Origin: Sphingomonas panni
GTDB lineage: Bacteria; Pseudomonadota; Alphaproteobacteria; Sphingomonadales; Sphingomonadaceae
DNA: 64,000 nucleotides
Direction of reading: 5' to 3'
NCBI RefSeq assembly: GCF_022664435.1
Contig: NZ_JAKREU010000001.1
Location: 124,001 to 188,000 of the forward strand
Part shown: positions 56,632 to 64,000 of the stretch, piece after piece
Layout: each line of letters starts with the position of its first letter
How positions within the stretch are numbered: the stretch's first letter is position 1
The notes under the pieces: generated by a model
The model's input: only the letters and a program-made list of their open reading frames with translations
Databases searched by the model: none
Told to the model about the DNA's origin: nothing
Position numbers and translations under genes: made by a program

Positions 56632-57987
56632 TCAGCCGACCTTCCATTGCCCTTCGTTGCGACGGAACGAGAGACGCGGGCCAGCCATCGCCGCGACATG
56701 CCGCTCTTCGGCGAGGAAGGAGAGGAACGCGGCAAACTCGATCGGGCGACTGATCAGGAAGCCCTGCACCATGTCGCAGCCCATGACGCTCAGCAACGCC
56801 AGTGCCGCGGGCGTCTCCACGCCTTCGGCGGTCACCTCCATGTCGAGCGCATGGGCAAGGTCGATCGTCGAACGCACGATCAACGGGTCGCGGTTGCTGC
56901 TGGTCAACTGCGTCACGAACAGCTTGTCGATCTTCAGTTCCGAGGCCGGCAGGCGCTTCAGATAGGCAAGCGACGACAGGCCGGCACCATAGTCGTCGAT
57001 GGCGAGCGGCACGCCGATAGCGGCGAACATGCGAAGATTCGCGATCGCACTTTCCGGATCCCGAATGACGGCGGTCTCGGTAATCTCGAACCCGATCTTC
57101 GCACCGCCGGCACGGACCAGCGCACAGGCGTCGTGAACGAAGCCGCCATCCGACAGCAGGATGCCCGAAATGTTGATGAAGATCGGGATGTCATGCCCCT
57201 GTGCCGCCAGCGCGCGCTGGTCGGCGATGACCCGCTCGATGATCCACAGCGTCAGGATGCCGATCGCGCCGGATCGTTCGGCCGCTTCGATGAACATGCC
57301 CGGCAGGATCAGCCCGCGCACCGGGTGACGCCATCGTACCAATGCTTCGGCGCTGACCACCTCCTGCTGCCGGACGCGTACCTTGGGCTGATATTGCAGG
57401 AAAATCTGACCGGCCGCGATCGCCTCGGGCAGTTCGCGCATCAACTGGACCGGGTCGTCACCAGCAGACGGATTGGCGAGGTCGCGGACCACATCGCTCC
57501 CGATCTCGCGCGCGTCGGCCAGGGCCTGTTCTGCCGCCTCGATCAACTGGAGTTCGTCGGAATCGAACATCGGCGCGCCGATGCCACCGATTCGCAGCGA
57601 CAGGTGGTAGGTTTCGCCATCGAGATCGAACGGCTCGGCCATGACCGCACGCATCCGTTCGGCGATCGCGACACCTTCGTTCGACGATTCACATTCGAAC
57701 GACAGTTCCAGTGCCGCCTGGCCGGAGCGGTCAGCCCGAACCAGCGGCAATGCGGCGACGAGACGCGCGACGACGTCGTCGATCACCAGCCGGGCACGCG
57801 ACACCCCCACGCTGCGACGCAGGGTAACGAAGTCCTCCAGTTCGGCGAGCAGGATGAAGCGGTAGGTAACGCGATGGTCCGGCACGTCGGTCGGCATCGT
57901 CGCCTTGCGAATCGACGTGCCGCGACGCGATCGTGGTCGATTTCCGGCCCCGGAAAACGGGGAATGATCCGATCTGGAGCGGCGCAT
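56632..57987 (-). CDS. EAL-domain protein with degenerate GGDEF-like N-terminal domain
   Basis: 451 residues from 57987 (the ATG at 57897 would give 421). The N-terminal 150 residues align in layout with GGDEF domains but have SFECESS where the motif should be, so no diguanylate cyclase is expected. The EAL domain is full: SAEALVRWRHP, FINIS, FEITETAV, AIDDYGAGLSSLAYLKRLP, KIDKLFV, AEGVET, MVQGFLISRP. All metal and catalytic positions appear present, so c-di-GMP phosphodiesterase activity is plausible. A CtrA-like site lies upstream. Confidence 0.88.
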   Translation of the reverse strand: MRRSRSDHSPFSGAGNRPRSRRGTSIRKATMPTDVPDHRVTYRFILLAELEDFVTLRRSVGVSRARLVIDDVVARLVAALPLVRADRSGQAALELSFECESSNEGVAIAERMRAVMAEPFDLDGETYHLSLRIGGIGAPMFDSDELQLIEAAEQALADAREIGSDVVRDLANPSAGDDPVQLMRELPEAIAAGQIFLQYQPKVRVRQQEVVSAEALVRWRHPVRGLILPGMFIEAAERSGAIGILTLWIIERVIADQRALAAQGHDIPIFINISGILLSDGGFVHDACALVRAGGAKIGFEITETAVIRDPESAIANLRMFAAIGVPLAIDDYGAGLSSLAYLKRLPASELKIDKLFVTQLTSSNRDPLIVRSTIDLAHALDMEVTAEGVETPAALALLSVMGCDMVQGFLISRPIEFAAFLSFLAEERHVAAMAGPRLSFRRNEGQWKVG

Positions 57988-58071
57988 ACCCGTCCCGGAT
58001 ACCCGCCGAACTGCAAAGCTTGCGTTAACGACGCCGACGCACGGACTGCGGAAAAACGCTGTAATTCCAGT

Positions 58072-58100
58072 TTGGCAATCGGTTAATTTTCAGTTAATAG
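58072..58100 (+). promoter_or_regulatory. Putative promoter for the cysD leader transcript
   Basis: TTGGCA at 58072-58077, 17-base spacer, TAATAG at 58095-58100. Only a moderate match for the -10 box. A CtrA-like motif overlaps it. Confidence 0.4.
58083..58097. promoter_or_regulatory. CtrA-type binding site, TTAA-N7-TTAA
   Basis: TTAA at 58083 and 58094, 7 bases between, an exact match to the core CtrA consensus of alphaproteobacteria. It lies between the divergent EAL gene and the cysD leader ORF and overlaps the putative promoter of the latter. Confidence 0.5.
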
Positions 58101-58134
58101 TTATGGACGCTTCGGCGTAACTGGGAGAAAGAAT

Positions 58135-58194
58135 ATGCAGGCATTTTTTGCTCTGTTCCGCGATCACTACGGCACCGATCTGCGCCCGATCTGA
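58135..58194 (+). CDS. Short leader ORF upstream of cysD, 19 residues
   Basis: MQAFFALFRDHYGTDLRPI, with a strong GGGAGAAAG ribosome site 6 bases upstream of the ATG. It ends 9 bases before a GC-rich hairpin and lies 188 bases before cysD. It has no Cys or Met residue beyond the start. Position and structure suggest a leader peptide, perhaps in attenuation of the sulfate-assimilation operon; this is inference. Confidence 0.5.
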   Translation: MQAFFALFRDHYGTDLRPI

Positions 58195-58203
58195 ACGGAA
58201 CCG

Positions 58204-58245
58204 GCGCCTGGACCATTCCGGTCATCCGGTGGGTCCAGGCGCTTT
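58204..58245 (+). terminator. Hairpin between leader ORF and cysD, possible attenuator
   Basis: An 11-bp perfect stem GCGCCTGGACC with GGTCCAGGCGC, with CCGGTCATCCGG in the loop, followed by TTT. T run is short, so as a terminator it may be partial. It could stop transcription of the leader or form alternate pairings with the leader. Confidence 0.55.
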
Positions 58246-58382
58246 CAATCGGCGACGCGCCGACCGACGATGGCCGCGTCCAGCAGCGGATACCCGGCCG
58301 CTCACCCGATAGCTGAACTGCCGCCCGCCCGAGGAATCGTTGTTTCGGGTCCCGGCACCGGATCGCTACCTGCGATCGCATA

Positions 58383-59300
58383 ATGACCGATATCAGCACC
58401 GATCGCCTGACCCATCTCCAGCGGCTGGAGGCGGAGAGCATCCATATCCTGCGCGAAGTCGTGGCCGAGGCCGAACGCCCGGTCATGCTCTATTCGGTCG
58501 GCAAGGATTCGGCGGTGATGCTGCATCTCGCCCGGAAGGCGTTCTATCCCGCGCCACCGCCCTTCCCGCTGCTGCATGTCGATACGACGTGGAAATTCCG
58601 CGCAATGTACGACCTGCGCGACCGGGCGGCGCGCGAAGCCGGCATGGAATTGCTGGTCCATCAGAATCCGGAGGCAAAGGCGCGCGGGATCAACCCGTTC
58701 GACCATGGCAGCCTGCACACCGACCTGTGGAAGACCGAAGGGTTGAAGCAGGCGCTCGACCATTATGGCTTCGATGCGGCGTTCGGCGGGGCACGGCGCG
58801 ACGAGGAAAAGAGCCGGGCGAAGGAGCGCGTCTTTTCGTTCCGTTCGGCCAATCACCGCTGGGACCCGAAGGCGCAGCGGCCCGAACTCTGGCACCTGTA
58901 CAATGCCCGAAAGGCCAAGGGCGAATCGATCCGCGTCTTTCCGCTGTCCAACTGGACCGAGCTGGATATCTGGCAATATATCCTGGCCGAGGGGATCGAG
59001 ATCGTACCGCTGTATTTCGCCGCACCGCGCCCGACCGTGGAGCGCGACGGCATGTTGCTGATGGTCGATGACGATCGCTTCCCGCTGGCACCCGGCGAAG
59101 TGCCGGTCGACCGGTCGATCCGCTTCCGCACGCTCGGCTGCTATCCGCTGACCGGCGCGGTGGAAAGCGAGGCGGCGACGTTGAGCGAAGTGATCCAGGA
59201 AATGCTGCTGACCACCACCTCCGAACGGCAGGGCCGCGCGATCGACCGCGATGCGGGTTCGGCCAGCATGGAAAAGAAGAAGCAGGAGGGCTATTTCTGA
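58383..59300 (+). CDS. cysD: Sulfate adenylyltransferase subunit 2
   Basis: 305 residues, small catalytic subunit of ATP sulfurylase, in the PAPS-reductase-like fold. SxGKDS loop [22 protein letters not shown], then [34 protein letters not shown], and [16 protein letters not shown], all diagnostic of CysD. It makes APS from ATP and sulfate, driven by CysN GTP hydrolysis. The next gene overlaps by 1 base (TGATG). Confidence 0.97.
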   Translation: MTDISTDRLTHLQRLEAESIHILREVVAEAERPVMLYSVGKDSAVMLHLARKAFYPAPPPFPLLHVDTTWKFRAMYDLRDRAAREAGMELLVHQNPEAKARGINPFDHGSLHTDLWKTEGLKQALDHYGFDAAFGGARRDEEKSRAKERVFSFRSANHRWDPKAQRPELWHLYNARKAKGESIRVFPLSNWTELDIWQYILAEGIEIVPLYFAAPRPTVERDGMLLMVDDDRFPLAPGEVPVDRSIRFRTLGCYPLTGAVESEAATLSEVIQEMLLTTTSERQGRAIDRDAGSASMEKKKQEGYF

Positions 59301-61225
59301 TGGCGACCGCCCCCGCCTATACCCCCGACGCGCTGATCGCCGACGATATCGACGCCTATCTGGCGCAGCATCAGAACAAGTCGCTGCTGCGATTCATCAC
59401 CTGCGGATCGGTCGACGACGGCAAGTCCACGCTGATCGGGCGTCTGCTGTACGATTCGAAGATGATCTTCGAGGATCAACTGGCCGCGTTGGAAAGCGAT
59501 TCGAAGCGGGTCGGCACGCAAGGCGGCGAAATCGACTTCGCGCTGCTGGTCGACGGCCTCGCCGCAGAGCGGGAGCAGGGCATCACGATCGACGTCGCCT
59601 ATCGCTTCTTCGCGACCGAAAGGCGCAAGTTCATCGTCGCGGATACCCCCGGCCACGAACAATATACCCGCAACATGGTGACCGGCGCGTCGACCGCCGA
59701 CCTGGCTGTGATCCTGATCGACGCGCGCAAGGGCGTGCTGACCCAGACGCGGCGGCACAGCTATCTCGCGCACCTGATCGGCATCCGTCACATCGTGCTG
59801 GCGGTGAACAAGATGGATCTGGTCGGGTACGACCAGGGCGTGTTCGACCGCATCGTCGCCGATTATGCCGCCTTTGCCGACTCGATCGGCATCGCCGGTT
59901 TCACCGCCATCCCGCTGTCGGGGTTCAAGGGCGACAATATCGCTGCCGTGCCATCGGCCAGCACGCCATGGTATGCTGGGCCTGCGCTGATCGAACATCT
60001 CGAATCGGTCGAGCTGGACAGCGAAGCCGCCGCCGCCCGCGCGTTTCGCTTGCCGGTGCAGTGGGTCAACCGCCCCGATCTGAACTTTCGCGGCTTTGCC
60101 GGCCTGATCGCCAGCGGCACGGTACGGCCGGGCGATCCGGTGCGGGTCCTGCCGTCGGGCAAGACCAGCACGGTTGCGCGGATCGTCACGATGGACGGCG
60201 ACCTCGACCAGGCAAGCGCCGGCCAGTCGGTGACGATCACCCTGACCGACGAGATCGATTGTTCGCGCGGCGACGTCATCGCCGCCGCCGACGTGCCACC
60301 GCAGGTCGCCGACCAGTTCCGCACGACCATCGTGTGGATGGATGGCGAGGCACTGCTGCCGGGTCGTGCCTATTGGCTGAAAACCGGATCGGGCACGGTG
60401 TCGGCCACGGTGCAGAGTCCGCGCCACGCAATCGACGTCAACACGCTGGCCGAATTGTCGGTGAAGACGCTGCAGCTGAACGATATCGGCGTGGCGGACG
60501 TCTTCACCGATCGCGGCATCGCGTTCGAACCCTATGCCGAGAATCGCGATCTCGGCGGGTTCATCCTGATCGACAAGATCACCAATGCGACCGTCGCCGC
60601 CGGCATGATCGACTATTGCCTGCGCCGCAGCCAGAATGTCCATTGGCAGTCGATCGACATTACCCGCGAAGCGCACGCCGCGCAGAAGAACCAGTCGCCG
60701 CGCGTGCTGTGGTTCACCGGCCTGTCGGGATCGGGCAAGTCGACCATCGCCAATCTGGTCGAGAAGAAGCTGCACGCGCTCGGCAAGCACAGCTTCCTGC
60801 TCGACGGCGACAATATCCGCCACGGCCTGAACCGCGACCTGGGCTTCACCGATGCCGACCGGGTCGAGAATGTCCGCCGCGTGGGCGAGGTGGCGAAGCT
60901 GATGGCGGATGCCGGGCTGATCGTGCTGACCGCGTTCATCTCCCCCTTCCGCGCCGAACGCGATCTCGCGCGCTCGATGTTGCCCGAGGGGGAATTCGTC
61001 GAAGTGTTCATCGACACGCCGCTGGCCGTGGCGGAGGCGCGCGACGTGAAGGGGCTGTATGCCAAGGCGCGGGCCGGCACGCTCGCCAACTTCACCGGCA
61101 TCGACAGCCCGTACGAACCGCCCGTCCGCCCCGATATCCATGTCGACACCACGCGCGAAACGCCGGAGGCCGCCGCCGAACGCATCGTCCAGCATGTGCT
61201 GGGCATCTGGGCACCGGTGTTGTGA
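59300..61225 (+). CDS. cysNC: Fused sulfate adenylyltransferase subunit 1/APS kinase
   Basis: 641 residues. The N-terminal CysN GTPase part is at about 25-430, with P-loop [39 protein letters not shown] and NKMDL. The C-terminal APS kinase part is at about 460-641, with [31 protein letters not shown], and [17 protein letters not shown]. The fusion makes APS and phosphorylates it to PAPS in one protein, as in many alphaproteobacteria. It ends in GTGTTGTGA, where cysQ starts. Confidence 0.97.
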   Translation: MATAPAYTPDALIADDIDAYLAQHQNKSLLRFITCGSVDDGKSTLIGRLLYDSKMIFEDQLAALESDSKRVGTQGGEIDFALLVDGLAAEREQGITIDVAYRFFATERRKFIVADTPGHEQYTRNMVTGASTADLAVILIDARKGVLTQTRRHSYLAHLIGIRHIVLAVNKMDLVGYDQGVFDRIVADYAAFADSIGIAGFTAIPLSGFKGDNIAAVPSASTPWYAGPALIEHLESVELDSEAAAARAFRLPVQWVNRPDLNFRGFAGLIASGTVRPGDPVRVLPSGKTSTVARIVTMDGDLDQASAGQSVTITLTDEIDCSRGDVIAAADVPPQVADQFRTTIVWMDGEALLPGRAYWLKTGSGTVSATVQSPRHAIDVNTLAELSVKTLQLNDIGVADVFTDRGIAFEPYAENRDLGGFILIDKITNATVAAGMIDYCLRRSQNVHWQSIDITREAHAAQKNQSPRVLWFTGLSGSGKSTIANLVEKKLHALGKHSFLLDGDNIRHGLNRDLGFTDADRVENVRRVGEVAKLMADAGLIVLTAFISPFRAERDLARSMLPEGEFVEVFIDTPLAVAEARDVKGLYAKARAGTLANFTGIDSPYEPPVRPDIHVDTTRETPEAAAERIVQHVLGIWAPVL

Positions 61226-61947
61226 CCGACGACGCACTGTTGGCCACCGCCATCGCCGCCGAGGCGGGTAAGCTGTTGCTGGCGATCCGGGCCGAAGGGC
61301 GCGAAAGCGGCAAGGCGCTGGGCGACCGGGGCGATCGGGAGGCGAATGCCCTGATCCTCGACCGGCTGCGCGTCGCCCGGCCCGATGCCTTCGTGCTGTC
61401 GGAGGAATCCGCCGACGACAAGGCACGCTGCGCGGCGGCGCAGATCTGGATCGTCGATCCGCTGGACGGCACGCGCGAATATGCCGAGGGGCGGGACGAC
61501 TGGGCGGTGCATGTCGCACTGGCGGTGCAGGGCCGGGCCGAAGCGGGAGCCGTCGCGCTGCCCGCACTCGGCATCACCCTGTCGAGCAGCCCCGCACCGA
61601 TCGTTCCCCCCGCGCCCGCCCGACCCCGCATGGTCGTCAGCCGCACCCGCCCCGCCCCGCAGGCGCTGGCGGTGGCGGAAGCGATCGATGCCGAGTTGAT
61701 CCCGATGGGGTCGGCCGGGGCCAAGGCGATGGCAGTGGTGCGGGGTGAGGCCGACATCTACCTCCATGCCGGCGGGCAATATGAATGGGACAGCTGCGCG
61801 CCCGTCGCGGTGGCACTCGCCGCCGGGCTGCACGCATCGCGGATCGACGGGACGCCGCTCTATTATAATTGTCAGGATACGTGGTTGCCGGACCTGCTGA
61901 TCTGTCGCCATGCCGATGCCGCACGAATCCTGCCGCTGATCGCCTGA
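61222..61947 (+). CDS. cysQ: 3'(2'),5'-bisphosphate nucleotidase CysQ
   Basis: 241 residues from a GTG at 61222 overlapping the cysNC stop (GTGA). Inositol monophosphatase fold: [26 protein letters not shown] (metal site) and [32 protein letters not shown]. It removes the 3' phosphate of PAP, the by-product of PAPS use. The gene ends 6 bases before the convergent histidine kinase stop. Confidence 0.93.
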   Translation: MTDDALLATAIAAEAGKLLLAIRAEGRESGKALGDRGDREANALILDRLRVARPDAFVLSEESADDKARCAAAQIWIVDPLDGTREYAEGRDDWAVHVALAVQGRAEAGAVALPALGITLSSSPAPIVPPAPARPRMVVSRTRPAPQALAVAEAIDAELIPMGSAGAKAMAVVRGEADIYLHAGGQYEWDSCAPVAVALAAGLHASRIDGTPLYYNCQDTWLPDLLICRHADAARILPLIA

Positions 61948-61953
61948 GCGAGC

Positions 61954-63102
61954 CTACCCCACCGGCAGCGTCAGGATCGCCCGCGCGCCGCGCCCCGGCC
62001 CTTCGCTGTCCAGCCGCAGCGTGCCATCCATCGCCGCCATCCAGTTCGCCGACCAGTGCAGGCCCAGCCCGCCCGACTTGGCCTTGCGCGTCGAATAGCC
62101 ATGCTGGAACAGCATCGGCGCATCGAGCGGGTCGAAGCCGTCGCCATCGTCGGCGATCACCACGCCGACGCGCGGTCCGGCAGTGACGGTAACGATCACC
62201 TGCCCCGCCCCATCGCCTCGCGCGGCGATGGCTTCGGCGGCATTGCGGAACAGGTTGCCGATCACCTGGCTAAGGATCACCCGGTCGGCTCGCACCCAGC
62301 AGGGCGTCGCAGGAAAGGCGACCGCGATCGAATGCCCCTCGCCATAGCGCGCGATGGCCCCGTTGCGCGCGATCAGGTCGCTGACGTCGCACCGCTCCAG
62401 CACCAGTGCCTCCGCCGCCCGGTCCTGCGGCCCGCCGATGATGTCGAGGACATTGGCCAGCGCCGCGCGGCCGGTTTCGAACTGCGCCAGCCGCTCGACC
62501 CGCGCCCGCGCCGCCGCATCCACCGCGGTCAACAGATAGGCGGCCAGCTTCCCCCGCCGCGCCGGGGGCACATCGCCGCTGGCCAGTTCGGCGATGACCC
62601 GCTCGATCGTCTCGCGCTCGGCGATCGGCGGTTGGGCAAGGCCGTGCGACAGGATCGCGCTGATCGGCGACAAGGCGTTGCGGGTATTGTGGACGAGGGC
62701 GGCGCGGCTCTCCGCGCGCCCCAGCCGGAAGGAATGCAGCTCGCGTCGCCCGGCCTGTTCCTCCACCTGTCGCCGGACCAGCGCCAGCCGGCGCGACAGG
62801 GAACGGATTTCAGCCGGGGCCGCAGACAGCTCGTCCGGCGGCGCGCGCCCCGGTTCGAACAGCGTCGCCATCTCCTGCCCGACCAGCCGCAGCGGATCGG
62901 TCACCCAGCACGCTATGCCGCGGCGGACGGTCGCCAGCAGCAGCACGAGCAGGACCGCACCCGTTGCCACACCCCACAACGCGGCATGGCGGGTAACCAG
63001 GAGCGCCAACGAAAGTCCGGCCGCTGCAATGCCGATCCCCCCGACCAGTGCCAGTCGCCGCACCAGCGCGGCACCCAGCGGCCAGGCGACCCGCGCGGTC
63101 AT
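61954..63102 (-). CDS. Membrane sensor histidine kinase
   Basis: 382 residues from ATG 63102, overlapping the stop of the EAL gene by 4 bases (ATGA). Two adjacent helices at residues 13-60 give an anchor with almost no periplasmic loop. H box ALVHNTRNALSPISAI (near 142-155), N box IGNLFRNAAEAI, and G box IADDGDGFDPLDAP and RKAKSGGLGLHWSANW are visible. This HNxRNxL pattern resembles HisKA-type kinases of alphaproteobacteria. No response regulator is adjacent; the cotranscribed EAL gene suggests it works with c-di-GMP. Confidence 0.88.
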   Translation of the reverse strand: MTARVAWPLGAALVRRLALVGGIGIAAAGLSLALLVTRHAALWGVATGAVLLVLLLATVRRGIACWVTDPLRLVGQEMATLFEPGRAPPDELSAAPAEIRSLSRRLALVRRQVEEQAGRRELHSFRLGRAESRAALVHNTRNALSPISAILSHGLAQPPIAERETIERVIAELASGDVPPARRGKLAAYLLTAVDAAARARVERLAQFETGRAALANVLDIIGGPQDRAAEALVLERCDVSDLIARNGAIARYGEGHSIAVAFPATPCWVRADRVILSQVIGNLFRNAAEAIAARGDGAGQVIVTVTAGPRVGVVIADDGDGFDPLDAPMLFQHGYSTRKAKSGGLGLHWSANWMAAMDGTLRLDSEGPGRGARAILTLPVG

Positions 63103-64000
63103 GGTCGGGCGGGATCGACCGCCGGTTGCGCGGCCCCCGGCACCTTCCCGTCGCGCGCCATCTCCGTCGCCGCCGCGCCGTCGACAGGGCGCGACAGATA
63201 ATAGCCCTGGACATGCGAACAACCGGCCAGTCGCAGCGCCTGCAACTGCTGTTCGGTTTCCACCCCCTCGGCGATGACCTGCAACCGCAGCGCGCGGGCA
63301 AGGTGGATGATCGAGTGGACGATCGCCGCGCTTTCGCGCTCGCGGCCCATGCCGTCGATGAAGCTGCGGTCGATCTTCAGGCAGTCGAGCGCGAATTTGC
63401 GGATATTGTAGAGCGAGGAATAGCCGGTCCCGAAATCGTCGAGCGCGATGCGGAAACCCATCTGCCGCAGGCGATAGAGCGTATCGGCGGCGCGTTCGGC
63501 ATCGTCGAAGATCGCGGTTTCGGTAATCTCGATCTGCAACCGGTCCGGCGAGACGCCGGCACGCTGCACCTTTTCGACCAGATGCCCGACGAAATTCTGT
63601 CGCCGGAACTGGCGCGGCGAAAAATTGACCGAGACATAATGCCCTGGCCATTCGGCCAGACAAGCCAGCGCCGTGTCCAGCACCCAGTCGCCCAGGTCGT
63701 GGATCAGGTTCGATTCCTCGGCGATGGGCATGAAGGTCGCCGGGCCGATCGCGCCATGGTCGGGACTGTTCCAGCGCAGCAGCCCTTCGAACCCGACGAT
63801 CGCCAGCGTGTCGTGCGCCACGATCGGCTGGTAGAGCAGCGCCAGTTCGTGATTGGCGATCGCCTGGGTCAGCCCTTCCTCGATCCGCCGGCGGAAACGG
63901 ATCGATTCGTCCATGCTGTCGTCGAACAGGCGCACCACGCCCCGACCCGACCGCTTGGCCTCGTTGAGCGCAAGGTCGGCGCGACGCATGACATCGACCG
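63099..64000 (-). CDS. EAL-domain protein (GGDEF-EAL likely), cut by the right window edge
   Basis: The visible 300 residues end the gene; the frame is open through the edge. The first visible residues (DVMRRADLALNEAKRSGRG) are the end of a GGDEF domain. The EAL domain shows EGLLRWNSPDHGAIGP (E-G-L in place of E-A-L), NFSPRQF, EITET, DDFGTGYSSLYNIRKF, LKIDRSFI, AEGVET and QGYYLSRPVDG, a full set of metal ligands. Likely c-di-GMP phosphodiesterase; N-terminal sensor part not visible. Confidence 0.9.
   Translation of the reverse strand, partial: VDVMRRADLALNEAKRSGRGVVRLFDDSMDESIRFRRRIEEGLTQAIANHELALLYQPIVAHDTLAIVGFEGLLRWNSPDHGAIGPATFMPIAEESNLIHDLGDWVLDTALACLAEWPGHYVSVNFSPRQFRRQNFVGHLVEKVQRAGVSPDRLQIEITETAIFDDAERAADTLYRLRQMGFRIALDDFGTGYSSLYNIRKFALDCLKIDRSFIDGMGRERESAAIVHSIIHLARALRLQVIAEGVETEQQLQALRLAGCSHVQGYYLSRPVDGAAATEMARDGKVPGAAQPAVDPARP

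Noticed and set aside
58135..58194. DUF1127-type small protein
   Set aside because: Length and Arg content do not fit; it lacks the RxR/RR pattern of that family.

Overview
The window is high-GC chromosomal DNA that reads as an alphaproteobacterium of the Sphingomonadales (Sphingomonas-like). Reasons: a PEPxxWA-CTERM protein beside an exosortase of the sphingomonad type, a ParD-like gene coupled to map, rpsT next to dnaA, a fused cysNC gene, dense short palindromic REP-type repeats, and GTTC-N7-GTTC (LexA-type) and TTAA-N7-TTAA (CtrA-type) motifs. I assign the group from gene content and style, not from a marker alignment.

Layout. 0-10 kb: acnA, an SOS-box-preceded small HTH-like gene overlapping an MTA/SAH nucleosidase gene, a Tat-type lactonase, Cu/Zn SOD, an M23 peptidase, DUF2093, and the divergent xseA/purD pair whose start codons overlap. 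10-22 kb: HhH membrane protein, GNAT, CBS-domain (CorC/CNNM) protein, OmpA-like lipoprotein, ParD-like/map/tadA, rpmB, DUF523, UDP-sugar dehydrogenase, a phytase-esterase-like protein, dapE and a PilZ protein. 21.7-22.6 kb: an intact IS5-family element (IS427 type) lying exactly at the stop codon of a lipoprotein gene. 23.3-29.5 kb: an exosortase neighbourhood with a PEPxxWA-CTERM protein, a retropepsin-like protease, an unknown membrane protein, exosortase (XrtV-like), EpsI, an EpsD-type lipoprotein and a nucleotide-sugar epimerase. 29.6-33 kb: Smr, mltA, Tim44-like and secB.

33-50 kb is mostly housekeeping: murJ-trpS-pgm, dnaA and rpsT, mutM, then a tightly overlapping run ubiE, ubiB, membrane protein, coaBC, hydrolase, dut, small secreted protein, moeB-like and DsrE-like; galU and a PPP-type phosphatase follow. 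50-64 kb: a small acidic-tailed membrane protein, an M48/PDZ protease, an FKBP isomerase, rpsU, a response regulator with a TPR hybrid kinase, a degenerate GGDEF-EAL protein, and the sulfate activation operon cysD-cysNC-cysQ, which has a short leader ORF and a hairpin in its 5' region. A kinase and an EAL protein run off the right edge.

Together, pgm, galU, the UDP-sugar dehydrogenase and the epimerase can supply UDP-sugar precursors for envelope polysaccharide, which in many bacteria goes with exosortase systems. Three c-di-GMP-related proteins (PilZ and two EAL) and two histidine kinases point to surface or motility control. The best candidates for undescribed biology are the cysD leader/hairpin, the exosortase neighbourhood with its protease and unknown membrane protein, and REP palindromes that have become protein-coding (inside xseA and at the end of the DUF523 gene). 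No tRNA, rRNA, CRISPR array or prophage module was seen.
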